NCBI GenBank assembly: GCA_963714375.1
Contig: CAVQOG010000008.1
Location: 558,001-622,000, forward strand
Length of the DNA: 64,000 nucleotides
From: UBA5794 sp963714375
Lineage (GTDB): Bacteria > Actinomycetota > Acidimicrobiia > Spongiisociales > UBA5794
Direction: 5' to 3'
Each line of letters begins with the position of its first letter. The first letter of the stretch is position 1. Shown here one piece after another: positions 9,746 to 17,659 of this stretch. The translations under genes and the position numbers were made by a program. The notes under the pieces were generated by a model. It made no database searches, had not been told where the DNA came from, and was given only the letters and a program-made list of their open reading frames with translations.

Positions 9746-9798
9746 CGTTCTGTGGGCTGTAACCCACCGTGACGGTCGGTTCTTACCCTGGGTACGCG
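9746..9798. repeat. Intergenic hairpin repeat, copy 2
   Basis: Second copy of the element at 8267-8320. It shares CGTTCTGTGGGCTGTA, the ACCCACCG arm and the TACCCTGGGTACGCG end; one stem pair is broken (C opposite A). It lies between the convergent MOSC gene and the leuD duplication. Confidence 0.65.
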
Positions 9799-9801
9799 GC
9801 G

Positions 9802-9857
9802 GTTCGATGCTCAGCGCTTGCCTGACGTCCGACCCTGTGGTTCCTTGTTGAAGCTCA
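9802..9857 (-). pseudogene. Truncated 5' relic of the small leu-cluster gene
   Basis: The minus strand from 9857 reads like the start of the gene at 10917 (GTGAGCTTCA), then skips about 75 bases and rejoins at ACAAG(G/C)AACCACAGGGTC. The junction shifts the frame and gives a stop after about 15 codons. It is the downstream edge of the leuD tandem duplication. Confidence 0.75.
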
Positions 9858-10457
9858 CGCCACGACGGGGTTGTAGCTCGGCCTTGCTGCCTCGAAGCTG
9901 TCGATTTCGTCCCGGTGTTCAAGGGACAGAGCAATGTGGTCAAGCCCGTTGAGGAGACAGTGTTTGACAAATGGATCAATCTCGAACGATGCCTCGAACC
10001 CCTCAGCGGACACGCTCTGATTCTCGAGACTGATCGTGATGCGGCTCTCTGGGTCTTCAGCGATCAGTGTGAGCTTGTCGACCTCTTCCGGGGAGAGTTC
10101 AACAGTGAGGAGTCCAATCATGGAGCAGTTCGACTTGAAGATGTCGGCGAACGAAGGGGCGATGATCGCTTGGAAGCCCCAGTCCTCGAGTGCCCACGGG
10201 GCGTGCTCGCGGGACGATCCTGAACCGAAATTCTTTCCTGTCACCAAGATGACCGCGTTGCGATACTCGGGCTTGTTGAGAACGAAGTTCGGATCGGGCT
10301 CACCCTCTTGGTCTGTCGCCCAGTCGAAGAACAGGAACTCACCAAACCCTGACCGCTCAACCCTCTTGCCGAACTGTTTCGGAATGATCTGATCTGTATC
10401 CACATTTGCCAGCGGGAGCGGAGCTGCGGTGCCAGAGACGATGGAAACTGGATTCAT
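9855..10457 (-). CDS. leuD: 3-isopropylmalate dehydratase small subunit, second copy
   Basis: Intact 200-residue LeuD, swivelling-domain subunit of isopropylmalate isomerase (leucine biosynthesis). Key blocks present: NVDTDQIIPKQF, GKNFGSGSSREHAPWAL, IIAPSFADIF, NCSMIGLL. It differs from the upstream copy (10914-11516) at 12 of 200 residues by my count. Position 30 is Gly here where the family usually has Leu (QFLKR), while residue 102 keeps the usual Phe (SFADIF). It arose by tandem duplication, with leuC and small-gene relics at both edges. Having a complete reading frame argues for selection or recent origin; whether it is expressed or assembles with LeuC is unknown. Confidence 0.92.
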   Translation of the reverse strand: MNPVSIVSGTAAPLPLANVDTDQIIPKQFGKRVERSGFGEFLFFDWATDQEGEPDPNFVLNKPEYRNAVILVTGKNFGSGSSREHAPWALEDWGFQAIIAPSFADIFKSNCSMIGLLTVELSPEEVDKLTLIAEDPESRITISLENQSVSAEGFEASFEIDPFVKHCLLNGLDHIALSLEHRDEIDSFEAARPSYNPVVA

Positions 10458-10532
10458 GTATGGGTCCTGATATCGACGAAATGACCGTGGATCGCGGCTG
10501 CCGCTGCCATCTCTGGGGGATACGGGGATAGC
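10454..10532 (-). pseudogene. Relic of the leuC 3' end
   Basis: Minus-strand DNA upstream of the second leuD matches the last ~25 codons of leuC (the block ending AAAAAIHGHFVDIRTHT) and keeps the same overlap with leuD. Similarity ends at about 10532. It marks the upstream edge of the tandem duplication. Confidence 0.8.
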
Positions 10533-10554
10533 ACCCGGTGTCTCCTTTGGTCGG

Positions 10555-10917
10555 CTAGGTGATCTCGTATGGGATGCCGTTCATCATGACGATACAGTCG
10601 ATGGCAGCGTCGCGTGCGGCGTTGAAGTCGAGACCCGTGAACACTTCGTACGGTTCCCCGTTGTGTTGCTGGTAGACCGTGTATCCCTCAGGTTTGTCGA
10701 TGATGTAGAGCCCGTCCTTGGGTCCGGCCATCGATCGACCGAGTGCCCTGAGTGCCACGTCGTCTTTGATTTCGGAGATGAGGTCGATGCGTTCCACGCT
10801 CAGCGCTTCCCTGAAGTCTGACCCTGTGGTTGCTTGTCGACCGAGCACGGCCGATGCCATCCGCCGTGCCTTGCCGTCAAGGATGGCTTGCGCCTGTTCC
10901 TGACGGGTGAAGCTCAC
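10555..10917 (-). CDS. Small hypothetical protein of the leu cluster
   Basis: Protein of 120 residues that I do not recognise. It starts with GTG overlapping the stop of the first leuD (GTGA), so it belongs to the leuC-leuD transcript. N-terminal half is helical and charged (QEQAQAILDGKARRMASAVL); the second half has a compact beta-like stretch (GLYIIDKPEGYTVYQQHNGE) and ends IVMMNGIPYEIT. No signal peptide or membrane segment. Its start was copied with leuD and then deleted in the downstream copy, so only this copy can be functional. Confidence 0.6.
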   Translation of the reverse strand: MSFTRQEQAQAILDGKARRMASAVLGRQATTGSDFREALSVERIDLISEIKDDVALRALGRSMAGPKDGLYIIDKPEGYTVYQQHNGEPYEVFTGLDFNAARDAAIDCIVMMNGIPYEIT

Positions 10918-11516
10918 GCCACGACGGGGTTGTAGCTCGGCCTCGCTGCCTCGAAGCTGTCGATTTCGTCTCGGTGCTCAAGGGACAGGGCAATGTGGTC
11001 GAGCCCGTTGAGGAGACAGTGCTTGACAAATGGGTCAATATCGAACGATGCCTCAAACCCCTCAGCGGACACGCTCTGATTCTCAAGGTTGATCGTGATC
11101 TGGCTCTCTGGGTCTTCAGCAATCAGCGTGAGCTTGTCGACCTCTTCGGGGGTCAGCTCAACGGTGAGGAGCCCAATCATGGAGCAATTCGACTTGAAGA
11201 TGTCGGCAACCGAGGGGGCGATGATTGCCTGGAAACCCCAGTCCGCGAGTGCCCACGGGGCATGTTCGCGGGACGATCCCGAACCGAAATTCTTCCCGGT
11301 CACCAAGATGACCGCATCGCGATACTCGGGCTTGTTGAGAACGAAGGACGGATTGGGCTCACCCTCTTGGTCTGACGCCCACTCGAAGAACAGGAACTCG
11401 CCAAACCCTGACCGCTCAACACGCTTGAGGAACTGCTTCGGAATGATCTGATCCGTGTCCACATTTGCCAGCGGGAGCGGAGCAGCGGTGCCAGAGACGA
11501 TGGAAACTGGATTCAT
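10914..11516 (-). CDS. leuD: 3-isopropylmalate dehydratase small subunit, first copy
   Basis: LeuD (200 residues), which with LeuC isomerises 2-isopropylmalate to 3-isopropylmalate. Contains NVDTDQIIPKQFLKR, GKNFGSGSSREHAPWAL and NCSMIGLLTVEL. ATG 11516 overlaps the leuC stop, the normal coupled arrangement, so this is probably the ancestral copy. Residue 102 is Val (SVADIF) where the family and the second copy have Phe. Downstream it overlaps the small hypothetical gene. Confidence 0.95.
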   Translation of the reverse strand: MNPVSIVSGTAAPLPLANVDTDQIIPKQFLKRVERSGFGEFLFFEWASDQEGEPNPSFVLNKPEYRDAVILVTGKNFGSGSSREHAPWALADWGFQAIIAPSVADIFKSNCSMIGLLTVELTPEEVDKLTLIAEDPESQITINLENQSVSAEGFEASFDIDPFVKHCLLNGLDHIALSLEHRDEIDSFEAARPSYNPVVA

Positions 11517-12919
11517 GTATGGGTCCTGATGTCGACGAAATGACCGTGGATCGCGGCTGCCGCTGCCATTTCTGGGGATACGAGATGGGTCCGCCCTCCC
11601 CGCCCCTGCCTGCCTTCAAAGTTGCGGTTTGACGTCGACGCGCACCGTTCGCCGGGCTGGAGAACGTCAGGATTCATGCCAAGGCACATCGAGCATCCAG
11701 CCTCGCGCCACTCAAGGCCCGCAGCTGTGAAGATCGTATCAAGACCCTCTGCCTCTGCTTGTTCCTTGACGAGGCCTGAACCGGGGACTACAAGCCCGGT
11801 GACGGTGTCTGCAATGGTGTGGCCTTCAAGAACGGCTGCCGCAGCACGAAGATCTTCAATGCGTCCGTTGGTGCACGATCCGATGAACACCCGGTCAATG
11901 GCGATGTCTGTGATCGCGGTACCAGCTTCGAGGTCCATGTAGGTGAGAGCACGCTTGATCGAATCCTGCTCGATAGGGTCCGATACCGAATCGGGATGGG
12001 GGAGTGACCCCGAGATGGGAAGGGTCTGGCCGGGGTTCGTCCCCCAAGAAACATGTGGCTCGATGGTGGAGGCGTCGATCACAATTTCGGCGTCGAATGT
12101 TGCTCCGTCATCGGTGCGTAGCTCTCTCCATGCTTCAAGGGCCTCGTCCCAGTCGGTGCCAGAGGGTGCCATCGGTCGGCCCTTGAGATAGGCGAAGGTG
12201 GTTTCGTCTGGTGCGATCATGCCTGCCCGTGCACCCGCCTCAATGCTCATGTTGCACACCGTCATGCGACCCTCCATCGAAAGTGCGTCGATGGCTGATC
12301 CGCGGTACTCAATGACGTACCCCGTTCCGCCTGCGGTCCCGATCTGTGCGATGACCGCAAGGATGATGTCCTTGGCCGTGACACCGCTGTGGAGCTCGCC
12401 GGTGATCGTCACCGCCATCGATAGTGGTTTGGCCTGTTGGAGTGTCTGTGTCGCGAGAACATGCTCGACTTCCGATGTCCCGATCCCGAATGCAAGCGCA
12501 CCGAACGCTCCATGGGTCGCGGTATGGGAGTCTCCGCACACGATTGTCATTCCGGGTTGCGTCACACCCTGCTCGGGTCCGATGACATGGACGATGCCCT
12601 GGCGCTTGTCGTTGATATCGAACAATTTGATCCCGGTTTCGCGTGTGTTGCGACGCAGCGTATCGATCTGCTTGGCCGCCATCGGGTCGTCGATGCCCTG
12701 GTCCCTCGGTGTCGTCGGTACGCCGTGATCGATCGTCGCAAGTGTCAGGTCTGGACGTCGGACGGTGCGATTACTCATTGCAATCGACTCGAAGGCCTGA
12801 GGTGACGTCACCTCGTGGACCAGGTGAAGGTCGATATAGAGCAGGTCAGGCCCATCGGAATCCTGGTGCACAACATGGGCGGCCCACACCTTGTCGAAAA
12901 GCGTTGTTGGCTCGGTCAT
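11513..12919 (-). CDS. leuC: 3-isopropylmalate dehydratase large subunit
   Basis: Catalytic [4Fe-4S] subunit of isopropylmalate isomerase, 468 residues, normal length. Cluster cysteines are in VFIGSCTNGR and GCSMCLGMNPD; other aconitase-family blocks are TIDHGVPTT, CGDSHTATHGAFGALAFGIG and GGTGYVIEY. Start ATG 12919. It heads a minus-strand unit leuC-leuD-small gene, followed by the duplicated leuD. I saw no leader peptide or T-box-like structure in the short upstream region shared with the divergent gene at 12982. Confidence 0.97.
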   Translation of the reverse strand: MTEPTTLFDKVWAAHVVHQDSDGPDLLYIDLHLVHEVTSPQAFESIAMSNRTVRRPDLTLATIDHGVPTTPRDQGIDDPMAAKQIDTLRRNTRETGIKLFDINDKRQGIVHVIGPEQGVTQPGMTIVCGDSHTATHGAFGALAFGIGTSEVEHVLATQTLQQAKPLSMAVTITGELHSGVTAKDIILAVIAQIGTAGGTGYVIEYRGSAIDALSMEGRMTVCNMSIEAGARAGMIAPDETTFAYLKGRPMAPSGTDWDEALEAWRELRTDDGATFDAEIVIDASTIEPHVSWGTNPGQTLPISGSLPHPDSVSDPIEQDSIKRALTYMDLEAGTAITDIAIDRVFIGSCTNGRIEDLRAAAAVLEGHTIADTVTGLVVPGSGLVKEQAEAEGLDTIFTAAGLEWREAGCSMCLGMNPDVLQPGERCASTSNRNFEGRQGRGGRTHLVSPEMAAAAAIHGHFVDIRTHT

Positions 12920-12981
12920 TGAAGCTCCCGGTCGGACTCCGTATTGGATGTGTGGCAGGCTAGCCCCGCTCGGGTGGCTCT

Positions 12982-13566
12982 ATGAAGGCGACCGTTCGCG
13001 CTCGCTCGTCCTACGATGTCGATGTGTCGTTTCTCATAGGGATCCTCGCGGCGGTCACGCTTGCTTCGCCGTTTGGTGCTGCCGAAGGCTCGGCCATTGA
13101 TGACAGCCAAGGACTCACCGTTGAGATCACCGTGGCGTACGACGGCTCCGCAGAGGCGGTCATTGTCAGACCGTTTTCTGACTATGAGGAATTGCCTCCA
13201 ACAGCGATGACGCCACAGGGTGACGGAACGTGGATTGGATGGGTCGTACTTCCGACGGCACAGAACTGGCAGATCGCCTTCGAGGGGTTCCCCGCTGGTG
13301 GCGGATCCGACATCTCCGAGACAACTGATCTGATCGCACTCGGCGTTGACCCGATCGGCATTGATTCCGATGTCACTGCACCCCTCCCGTCCAAGCCCCT
13401 CATCCCGCAGGGCTCGTGGTGGTTGATCATCGCGGTCGTCGTCGGACTCACTGCCCTTTGTGCTCTTGCCTATTGGGTCTTCAGCCCAGATCCCGAACCC
13501 AACCCCAACCCCGTCCTCCCTTCAGGGGGAACAGATTCGACGGAGTCGAATCAGGGGGGTGTGTGA
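12982..13566 (+). CDS. Hypothetical exported, membrane-anchored protein
   Basis: Protein of 194 residues, family unknown. N-terminus has basic residues then a hydrophobic stretch (FLIGILAAVTLASPFGA) that looks like a signal peptide; a second hydrophobic segment (about 145-166, WWLIIAVVVGLTALCALAYW) would anchor the C-terminus. Between them lies an extracytoplasmic domain of about 110 residues containing WIGWVVLPTAQNWQIAFEGF. The Pro/Asn-rich tail and stop lie inside a REP-like element (13511-13561), so the last ~17 residues are repeat-encoded. ATG 12982 is preferred over GTG 13024 because it supplies the basic n-region. Confidence 0.6.
   Translation: MKATVRARSSYDVDVSFLIGILAAVTLASPFGAAEGSAIDDSQGLTVEITVAYDGSAEAVIVRPFSDYEELPPTAMTPQGDGTWIGWVVLPTAQNWQIAFEGFPAGGGSDISETTDLIALGVDPIGIDSDVTAPLPSKPLIPQGSWWLIIAVVVGLTALCALAYWVFSPDPEPNPNPVLPSGGTDSTESNQGGV
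13511..13561 (+). repeat. REP-like hairpin element B1
   Basis: Order: CCGTCCTCCC-TTCA-GGGGG hairpin, ACA, a second hairpin GATTCGAC-GGA-GTCGAATC (13534-13552), then CAGGGGGG(C/T)GT. Nearly identical, on the other strand, to 59501-59551, where the second stem has a C-G pair in place of T-A (a compensatory change). It overlaps the 3' end of the preceding gene. Confidence 0.75.
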
Positions 13567-13621
13567 GCCCACGAACCCCGTCACCCAGTTCGAGAGAAGG
13601 TGCAGGCGCGATGCAATGTGG

Positions 13622-13683
13622 GATGCCCCCCTGCAGCGTCTGCGAAGCAGCCGCCCCGTCCCCCGCAAGCGGGAGGACGGGGC
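13622..13683 (-). repeat. REP-like hairpin element B2, convergent to B1
   Basis: On the minus strand it reads hairpin with CCTCCCGC-TTG-CGGGGG, a second hairpin around GCTGC-TTC-GCAGAC, then CTGCAGGGGGGC: the B1 architecture with different stem sequence. It faces B1 about 60 bases away. Confidence 0.65.
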
Positions 13684-13691
13684 TCTTTCTT
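13653..13691 (+). terminator. Strong hairpin terminator
   Basis: Stem GCCCCGTCC ... GGACGGGGC with an inner CCCGC-AA-GCGGG stem, followed directly by TCTTTCTT. It fits a factor-independent terminator for the plus-strand gene at 12982-13566 and sits between convergent genes. The same bases form part of repeat B2. Confidence 0.75.
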
Positions 13692-13694
13692 GTG

Positions 13695-14474
13695 CTAGCC
13701 CTTCCGTTTGCGTGTCGCTGCAAACAAGGCTGCTGCGCCGAGGGCACCGGCACCGGCGATGAGCCAGACCTTCTTTGGCGGCCTCGGCACCCGTGGGCCG
13801 AGGGTCACGGGACGCTGGAATTCAAGGATCTGCCATTCACGCTTCTCTGCGATTTCCCGTAGCTCCTTCTCGGGATTGACGGGGACCGGGTTGCCCACGA
13901 TCTCAAGCATTGGCATGTCGGTGAAGCTGTCCGTGTAGGCAAATGATCCTTCGAGATCAATGCCGTCTTCTGCGGCAACTTCCTTCATCGCCTCGGCCTT
14001 GCCGGGACCCATTGCATAGCGTTCAAGCTCAGGGACGTACCGCCCAAGCCCGTCAGTTCGGATCTTCGTTGCGATCACGTGATCGATACCGACCATCTTG
14101 GCGATCGGAGTCACGAACTCCTCGGGACTCGCCGACACGACATACACCCGGCGTCCAGCGCGGCGGTGTTCGTCGATGAGGAACAGAGCCTCAGCGAACA
14201 CCAGCGGCTCAATGACATCGTCGAGGGTCTGGGCGACGATGGCTTCGATCTCGGCCTTGTGCCAGCCGGACACCAGATCAAGCATCTCGTTCCTTGCTCG
14301 CTCCAGATCATCCTCGTCTGCACCGAACAGCATGTACGACAGCTGTGCAACACCCAATCTCACCAACGTGCCACGCCTGAGAAACCCCGCCTTGTAGAGG
14401 GGTTTGCCAAACGCAAGCGTCGAGGATCCGGCAATGATCGTCTTGTCGAGGTCAAAGAAGGCAGCTTCAGTCAT
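13695..14474 (-). CDS. HAD-IB family phosphatase with C-terminal membrane tail
   Basis: Haloacid dehalogenase-like hydrolase of 259 residues, SerB-like subfamily IB. Motif I is AFFDLDKTI (D8 nucleophile, D10), motif II is the Ser in YVVSASPEEF, motif III Lys is in the GPGKAEAM region, and motif IV is AYTDSFTDMPML. Near the C-terminus a hydrophobic segment (VWLIAGAGALGAAALFAA) followed by RKRKG suggests a membrane tail with a cytosolic basic end. ATG 14474 places motif I at the N-terminus; the frame stays open far upstream without homology. Similar proteins often sit beside actinobacterial Tad loci, as here. Substrate unknown; a phosphomonoester is likely. Confidence 0.85.
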   Translation of the reverse strand: MTEAAFFDLDKTIIAGSSTLAFGKPLYKAGFLRRGTLVRLGVAQLSYMLFGADEDDLERARNEMLDLVSGWHKAEIEAIVAQTLDDVIEPLVFAEALFLIDEHRRAGRRVYVVSASPEEFVTPIAKMVGIDHVIATKIRTDGLGRYVPELERYAMGPGKAEAMKEVAAEDGIDLEGSFAYTDSFTDMPMLEIVGNPVPVNPEKELREIAEKREWQILEFQRPVTLGPRVPRPPKKVWLIAGAGALGAAALFAATRKRKG

Positions 14475-14595
14475 CGTGCGGATTGTATCGGCCCCCATTG
14501 ATTGGTTCGTGAGCGATAGGCGAAACAGACGTCTTGTACCGCCGGACCGGATTCGATAGGTTCGAGATGCTTCCCCTCCTGTTGAAGGAGGAACC

Positions 14596-15135
14596 GTGTC
14601 CGTTGTTGCCCTTTGGTCGCCAAACGACCTGTTGCTGAGTGTGCTGACGCCGATCGGTCTCGCAATGACCAGATCCCAGACCCTTGTCATCGATCTCGAT
14701 CCGGCTGGGCCGAAGTATGCGTCTCCGTACACCCTTGCAGATCTTGTTGCGGATGGCCCGACGCGACGACAACTCGAACCGCGCCCCAAGGTCGTTGCCG
14801 TGCTTCCCAACGGAGGAGTAGGAGTGGACGATGCCGCCTCCGTCGTGAGTGAACTGGTCGAACGCTGGCCAAACACCGTGCTGCGATGCGATCCAGCAGT
14901 CCCACCACCCGACATGGCAATCTCGATCCTTCCACTGCTCCCTGCCGCGTTCATGACCCGCCCCGCCACGCGAATCGTGTTTCAGCAGCTCGGTTTTGCA
15001 CAAGGCGCCCCCAAGGGTGCCCTGGTACTGCCACGACCCGGACGGTCAACGATTGATGCGCTCGTGGGCTTGCGGTCCATGCCGATGAAGTCGCCCTGGC
15101 TTCGGCAGCTCTCGCGGGTGTGGACAGCTGCATGA
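14596..15135 (+). CDS. Short CpaE/TadZ-like protein lacking a P-loop
   Basis: Protein of 179 residues, first gene of the Tad operon. It has a MinD/CpaE-like look: VVALWSP at the N-terminus where CpaE/Ssd proteins carry the deviant Walker A, then TLVIDLDPAGPKYAS and TLADLVADGP, resembling the DxD-plus-switch region. No GK[ST] motif is present and the length is about half the family norm. Start GTG 14596 follows a clear GGAGGA ribosome site; the stop overlaps the tadA start (ATGA). Position and layout suggest a Tad localisation or assembly factor that has lost ATPase activity; the family assignment is inference. Confidence 0.5.
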   Translation: MSVVALWSPNDLLLSVLTPIGLAMTRSQTLVIDLDPAGPKYASPYTLADLVADGPTRRQLEPRPKVVAVLPNGGVGVDDAASVVSELVERWPNTVLRCDPAVPPPDMAISILPLLPAAFMTRPATRIVFQQLGFAQGAPKGALVLPRPGRSTIDALVGLRSMPMKSPWLRQLSRVWTAA

Positions 15136-16193
15136 ACGCCGTCGATCGAATCGTGACGTCGATCGTTCGGTCCGACACTCCGCTCGACCGAACCTCGGTG
15201 ACTCGTGCCGCAGCAGCGATCAAACCCGATGAGGCGCCGCTCGCTCCACACCAGATCATCCACGATGCGGTCGACACTGTCGTCGGGCTCGGCCCCATCG
15301 AGCGACTGCTGCGTGACCCAACCGTTTCCGACGTACTCATCAATTCTGAATCGGAGATATGGGTCGAACGGGAGGGAAGCCTCATCTTGACCGACGTCAC
15401 GTTCGGCTCACAAGAAGCAATAGTCGCGGCGGTTCGCAGGGTCATTGCCCCACTCGGACTCCGCATCGACCGTGCGGTGCCAGCCGTCGATGCCCGGCTC
15501 CCGGATGGCTCAAGAATTCATGCCATCATCCCACCAGCATCGGTCGACGGGCCGGTGGTCGCCGTACGACGGTTCCTCCAATCCGTGACCGACATGGCCG
15601 AACTCGTGCAACTCGGAGGGGTCGACCAAAGCGGGGCAGACCTCCTTGCCGCAGCCGTCACCGACCGCTGCAACATCCTTGTCGCTGGAGGAACCGGTGC
15701 AGGTAAGACGACGCTCCTCAACGTCCTCTGCGCCTCGATTGCTACGGGAGACCGCATAGTCACCGTTGAAGATGCAGCGGAATTGAGGATCTCGGGTCAC
15801 GTCGTCCGCCTTGAGGCCCACCCACCAAATGTTGAGGGAAAGGGCGAGGTCACGATTCGTTCGCTTCTTGCCCATGCGCTGAGGCTGCGTCCAGACCGTA
15901 TCATCGTCGGCGAGGTGCGCGGTACCGAAGCAGCTGACATGATTCAGGCTCTCAACACCGGCCACGCCGGATCGATGTCCACGGTTCATGCAAATGGACC
16001 CGATGAAGCACTCGACCGGATCGAAGCCCTTGCTTCGATGCTTGGAACCGGCATGTCATCGAAGACCGTGCGCAGCCAGATCCTGTCAGCGTTAGACATC
16101 GTCGTATTCGTTCACCGAACCGACACGGGACGCAAGGTCAAAACGATCTCGTGCATCGAGCGAGACGGGCTCCACGAGGTGTACCCGTGTTGA
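15132..16193 (+). CDS. tadA: Tad pilus assembly ATPase TadA/CpaF
   Basis: Secretion ATPase of 353 residues that powers Flp/Tad pilus assembly at the inner membrane. Walker A is GGTGAGKTTLL, the Asp box is VTVEDAAEL, Walker B is RIIVGEVRG, and the His box is GHAGSMSTVHAN. The N-terminal part (GLGPIERLLRDPTVSDVLIN) is the usual CpaF N-domain. ATG 15132 overlaps the stop of the preceding gene; GTG 15120 would add four residues. The 3' end overlaps tadB. Shorter than many CpaF proteins, which carry an N-terminal extension. Confidence 0.95.
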   Translation: MNAVDRIVTSIVRSDTPLDRTSVTRAAAAIKPDEAPLAPHQIIHDAVDTVVGLGPIERLLRDPTVSDVLINSESEIWVEREGSLILTDVTFGSQEAIVAAVRRVIAPLGLRIDRAVPAVDARLPDGSRIHAIIPPASVDGPVVAVRRFLQSVTDMAELVQLGGVDQSGADLLAAAVTDRCNILVAGGTGAGKTTLLNVLCASIATGDRIVTVEDAAELRISGHVVRLEAHPPNVEGKGEVTIRSLLAHALRLRPDRIIVGEVRGTEAADMIQALNTGHAGSMSTVHANGPDEALDRIEALASMLGTGMSSKTVRSQILSALDIVVFVHRTDTGRKVKTISCIERDGLHEVYPC

Positions 16194-16849
16194 TCTGGAC
16201 CATCGTCGGGATCGGCATCCTGGTGGGTGCTCCCGTGCCGATCGTTGGAGCCGTTGGGCTCGTTGCGGTTTCCCCCATCTACGGTTCAATCGGCCTTGTC
16301 GCGGCGGCAGCTTTCTACGGATGGCGAAAGCGTGTGAAAAGGACATCGGCGTCGTCGGAAGTAGCGCTCCTCCGATCGCTCGCGGGTGTTGTCTCTGCGG
16401 GGGGAACACTGCGCCATGCGATCTCCACGAGCACGAGCCCTTTGGTGACCGCCGATGCTCGCAGGCTCTGCGCCACAGGAGCCTCAGTCGCGCATATCGG
16501 AGATGCGATGAAGACGAAGATGCCGACAAACGGGAGGCAGTTCGCAGCCATGTGTGCGATGTCCGAACGTACCGGGTCATCGGTCGCCCCATCGCTCGCA
16601 GCTTTCGCTGACCGTGCCAAAGCCCAGGAACTGCGTGACGCGAAGAAGCGATCTTCGCTCGCACAGATCCGCTTTTCAGCCTGGGTCGTCGGGGTGGCAC
16701 CCCTTGCTCTCACGGCCCTCATTGTTGCCGTTCGGGGAATCCCAGAACCTCGCGGAGCTGTTGTAGTGATTCCGATGGTCGTGGGTGCCGCACTACAGAT
16801 CACAGGAACCGCGTTGGTGTTCGCGATCTCGTCGAGGGCAGCAACATGA
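16187..16849 (+). CDS. tadB: Tad pilus inner-membrane platform protein TadB
   Basis: Polytopic membrane protein of about 220 residues with one T2SS-F-like cytoplasmic domain (about residues 55-165; AMSERTGSSVAPSLAAFADRAK is typical). It is flanked by N-terminal membrane segments (LIWTIVGIGILVGAP and following) and C-terminal ones (FSAWVVGVAPLALTALIVAV and VVVIPMVVGAALQITGTALVF). GTG 16187 overlaps the tadA stop and its stop overlaps tadC (ATGA). With TadC it should form the pilus assembly platform on which TadA acts. Confidence 0.85.
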   Translation: MLIWTIVGIGILVGAPVPIVGAVGLVAVSPIYGSIGLVAAAAFYGWRKRVKRTSASSEVALLRSLAGVVSAGGTLRHAISTSTSPLVTADARRLCATGASVAHIGDAMKTKMPTNGRQFAAMCAMSERTGSSVAPSLAAFADRAKAQELRDAKKRSSLAQIRFSAWVVGVAPLALTALIVAVRGIPEPRGAVVVIPMVVGAALQITGTALVFAISSRAAT

Positions 16850-17457
16850 TCGTGGTGGCCCTGGCTGTAGCCATCGTCTATGGGTTGGTTCTCCAGCTTC
16901 CGCATCGGCAGCTGGTCGCCCCAACGATCGTGATAGCGGGTGTACACCCTGGCCTGGGGATCGTGTACGCCGCGTCACACTTCGGTGTTGTTCAGGTGAG
17001 GCGGATCCAATCGATGCGGTTGGAGGCAGCCCTTGACCGCGCTGATGAACTGACTGCGATCGATCTGGTTGCGAGCGGGGTTGAAGCGGGAGTGTCATTC
17101 TCGATTGCCGTTTCCACAGCAGGTCGTTTCCTTTCATCCCAAGTTGCCGGAGATCTCGAGCGCCATCTCAGGCAAGCGAACCGCAATGCAACGGTCGACC
17201 CTGAGACGGATCCGACTCCGATCGATGTGATGTTTCAGATCGCGCGACTGTCGGCGTCGTCGGGAGCCGCTCTTGGAACCGAACTTCGAGGGCTCAGCGA
17301 CGCGGAACGAGATCGAGATGATGCACGCCACGATGAGCGTCTTGCTCGTCTCCCCGTGAAGATGCTGTTCCCGCTCGCCCTCTTGATTCTGCCCGGATTC
17401 CTCCTCGTAGCCGTTGTTCCTGCGGTTGTTGGCGGAGTCTCGAAACTCACACTGTGA
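16846..17457 (+). CDS. tadC: Tad pilus inner-membrane platform protein TadC
   Basis: Second T2SS-F-like platform protein, 203 residues. N-terminal membrane segments (VVALAVAIVYGLVL and a second up to about residue 48), a cytoplasmic F-domain with ELTAIDLVASGVEAGVSFSIAV and IARLSASSGAALGTELRGLS, then a C-terminal hydrophobic hairpin (LPVKMLFPLALLILPGFLLV). ATG overlaps the tadB stop. Both F proteins are short, typical for actinobacterial Tad systems. Confidence 0.85.
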   Translation: MIVVALAVAIVYGLVLQLPHRQLVAPTIVIAGVHPGLGIVYAASHFGVVQVRRIQSMRLEAALDRADELTAIDLVASGVEAGVSFSIAVSTAGRFLSSQVAGDLERHLRQANRNATVDPETDPTPIDVMFQIARLSASSGAALGTELRGLSDAERDRDDARHDERLARLPVKMLFPLALLILPGFLLVAVVPAVVGGVSKLTL

Positions 17458-17491
17458 CAACTCACCAATCACTTCCCAGAAGGAGACCTCA

Positions 17492-17659
17492 ATGAAAAAA
17501 TCCGAATCCGGACAGGCGACGGCCGAGTACGCACTGGTGCTCGTGGCCGCTGCGATCGTTGCACTGGCACTCATCACCTGGGCATCGACGACCGATGCCC
17601 TCCCCTCGTTCTTCAACACCGTCATCGAGAAGGTCGTCTCGTTCGCAGCCATCGCATGA
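17492..17659 (+). CDS. flp: Flp-type pilin (DUF4244-like)
   Basis: Major pilin subunit candidate of 55 residues. After the short basic leader MKKSESG comes QATAEYALVLVAAAIVALAL: a Gly at the cleavage site and Glu5-Tyr6 of the mature form, the hallmark of Flp prepilins, followed by the hydrophobic assembly helix. Start ATG 17492 follows AAGGAGACCTCA, a strong ribosome site; the longer in-frame ORF upstream overlaps tadC without meaning. No prepilin peptidase gene is in this operon, so processing depends on a peptidase elsewhere. Confidence 0.9.
   Translation: MKKSESGQATAEYALVLVAAAIVALALITWASTTDALPSFFNTVIEKVVSFAAIA

Noticed and set aside
12920..12981. Leader attenuator or T-box before leuC
   Set aside because: The shared upstream region is only about 60 bases and shows no Leu-rich leader peptide or T-box sequence.
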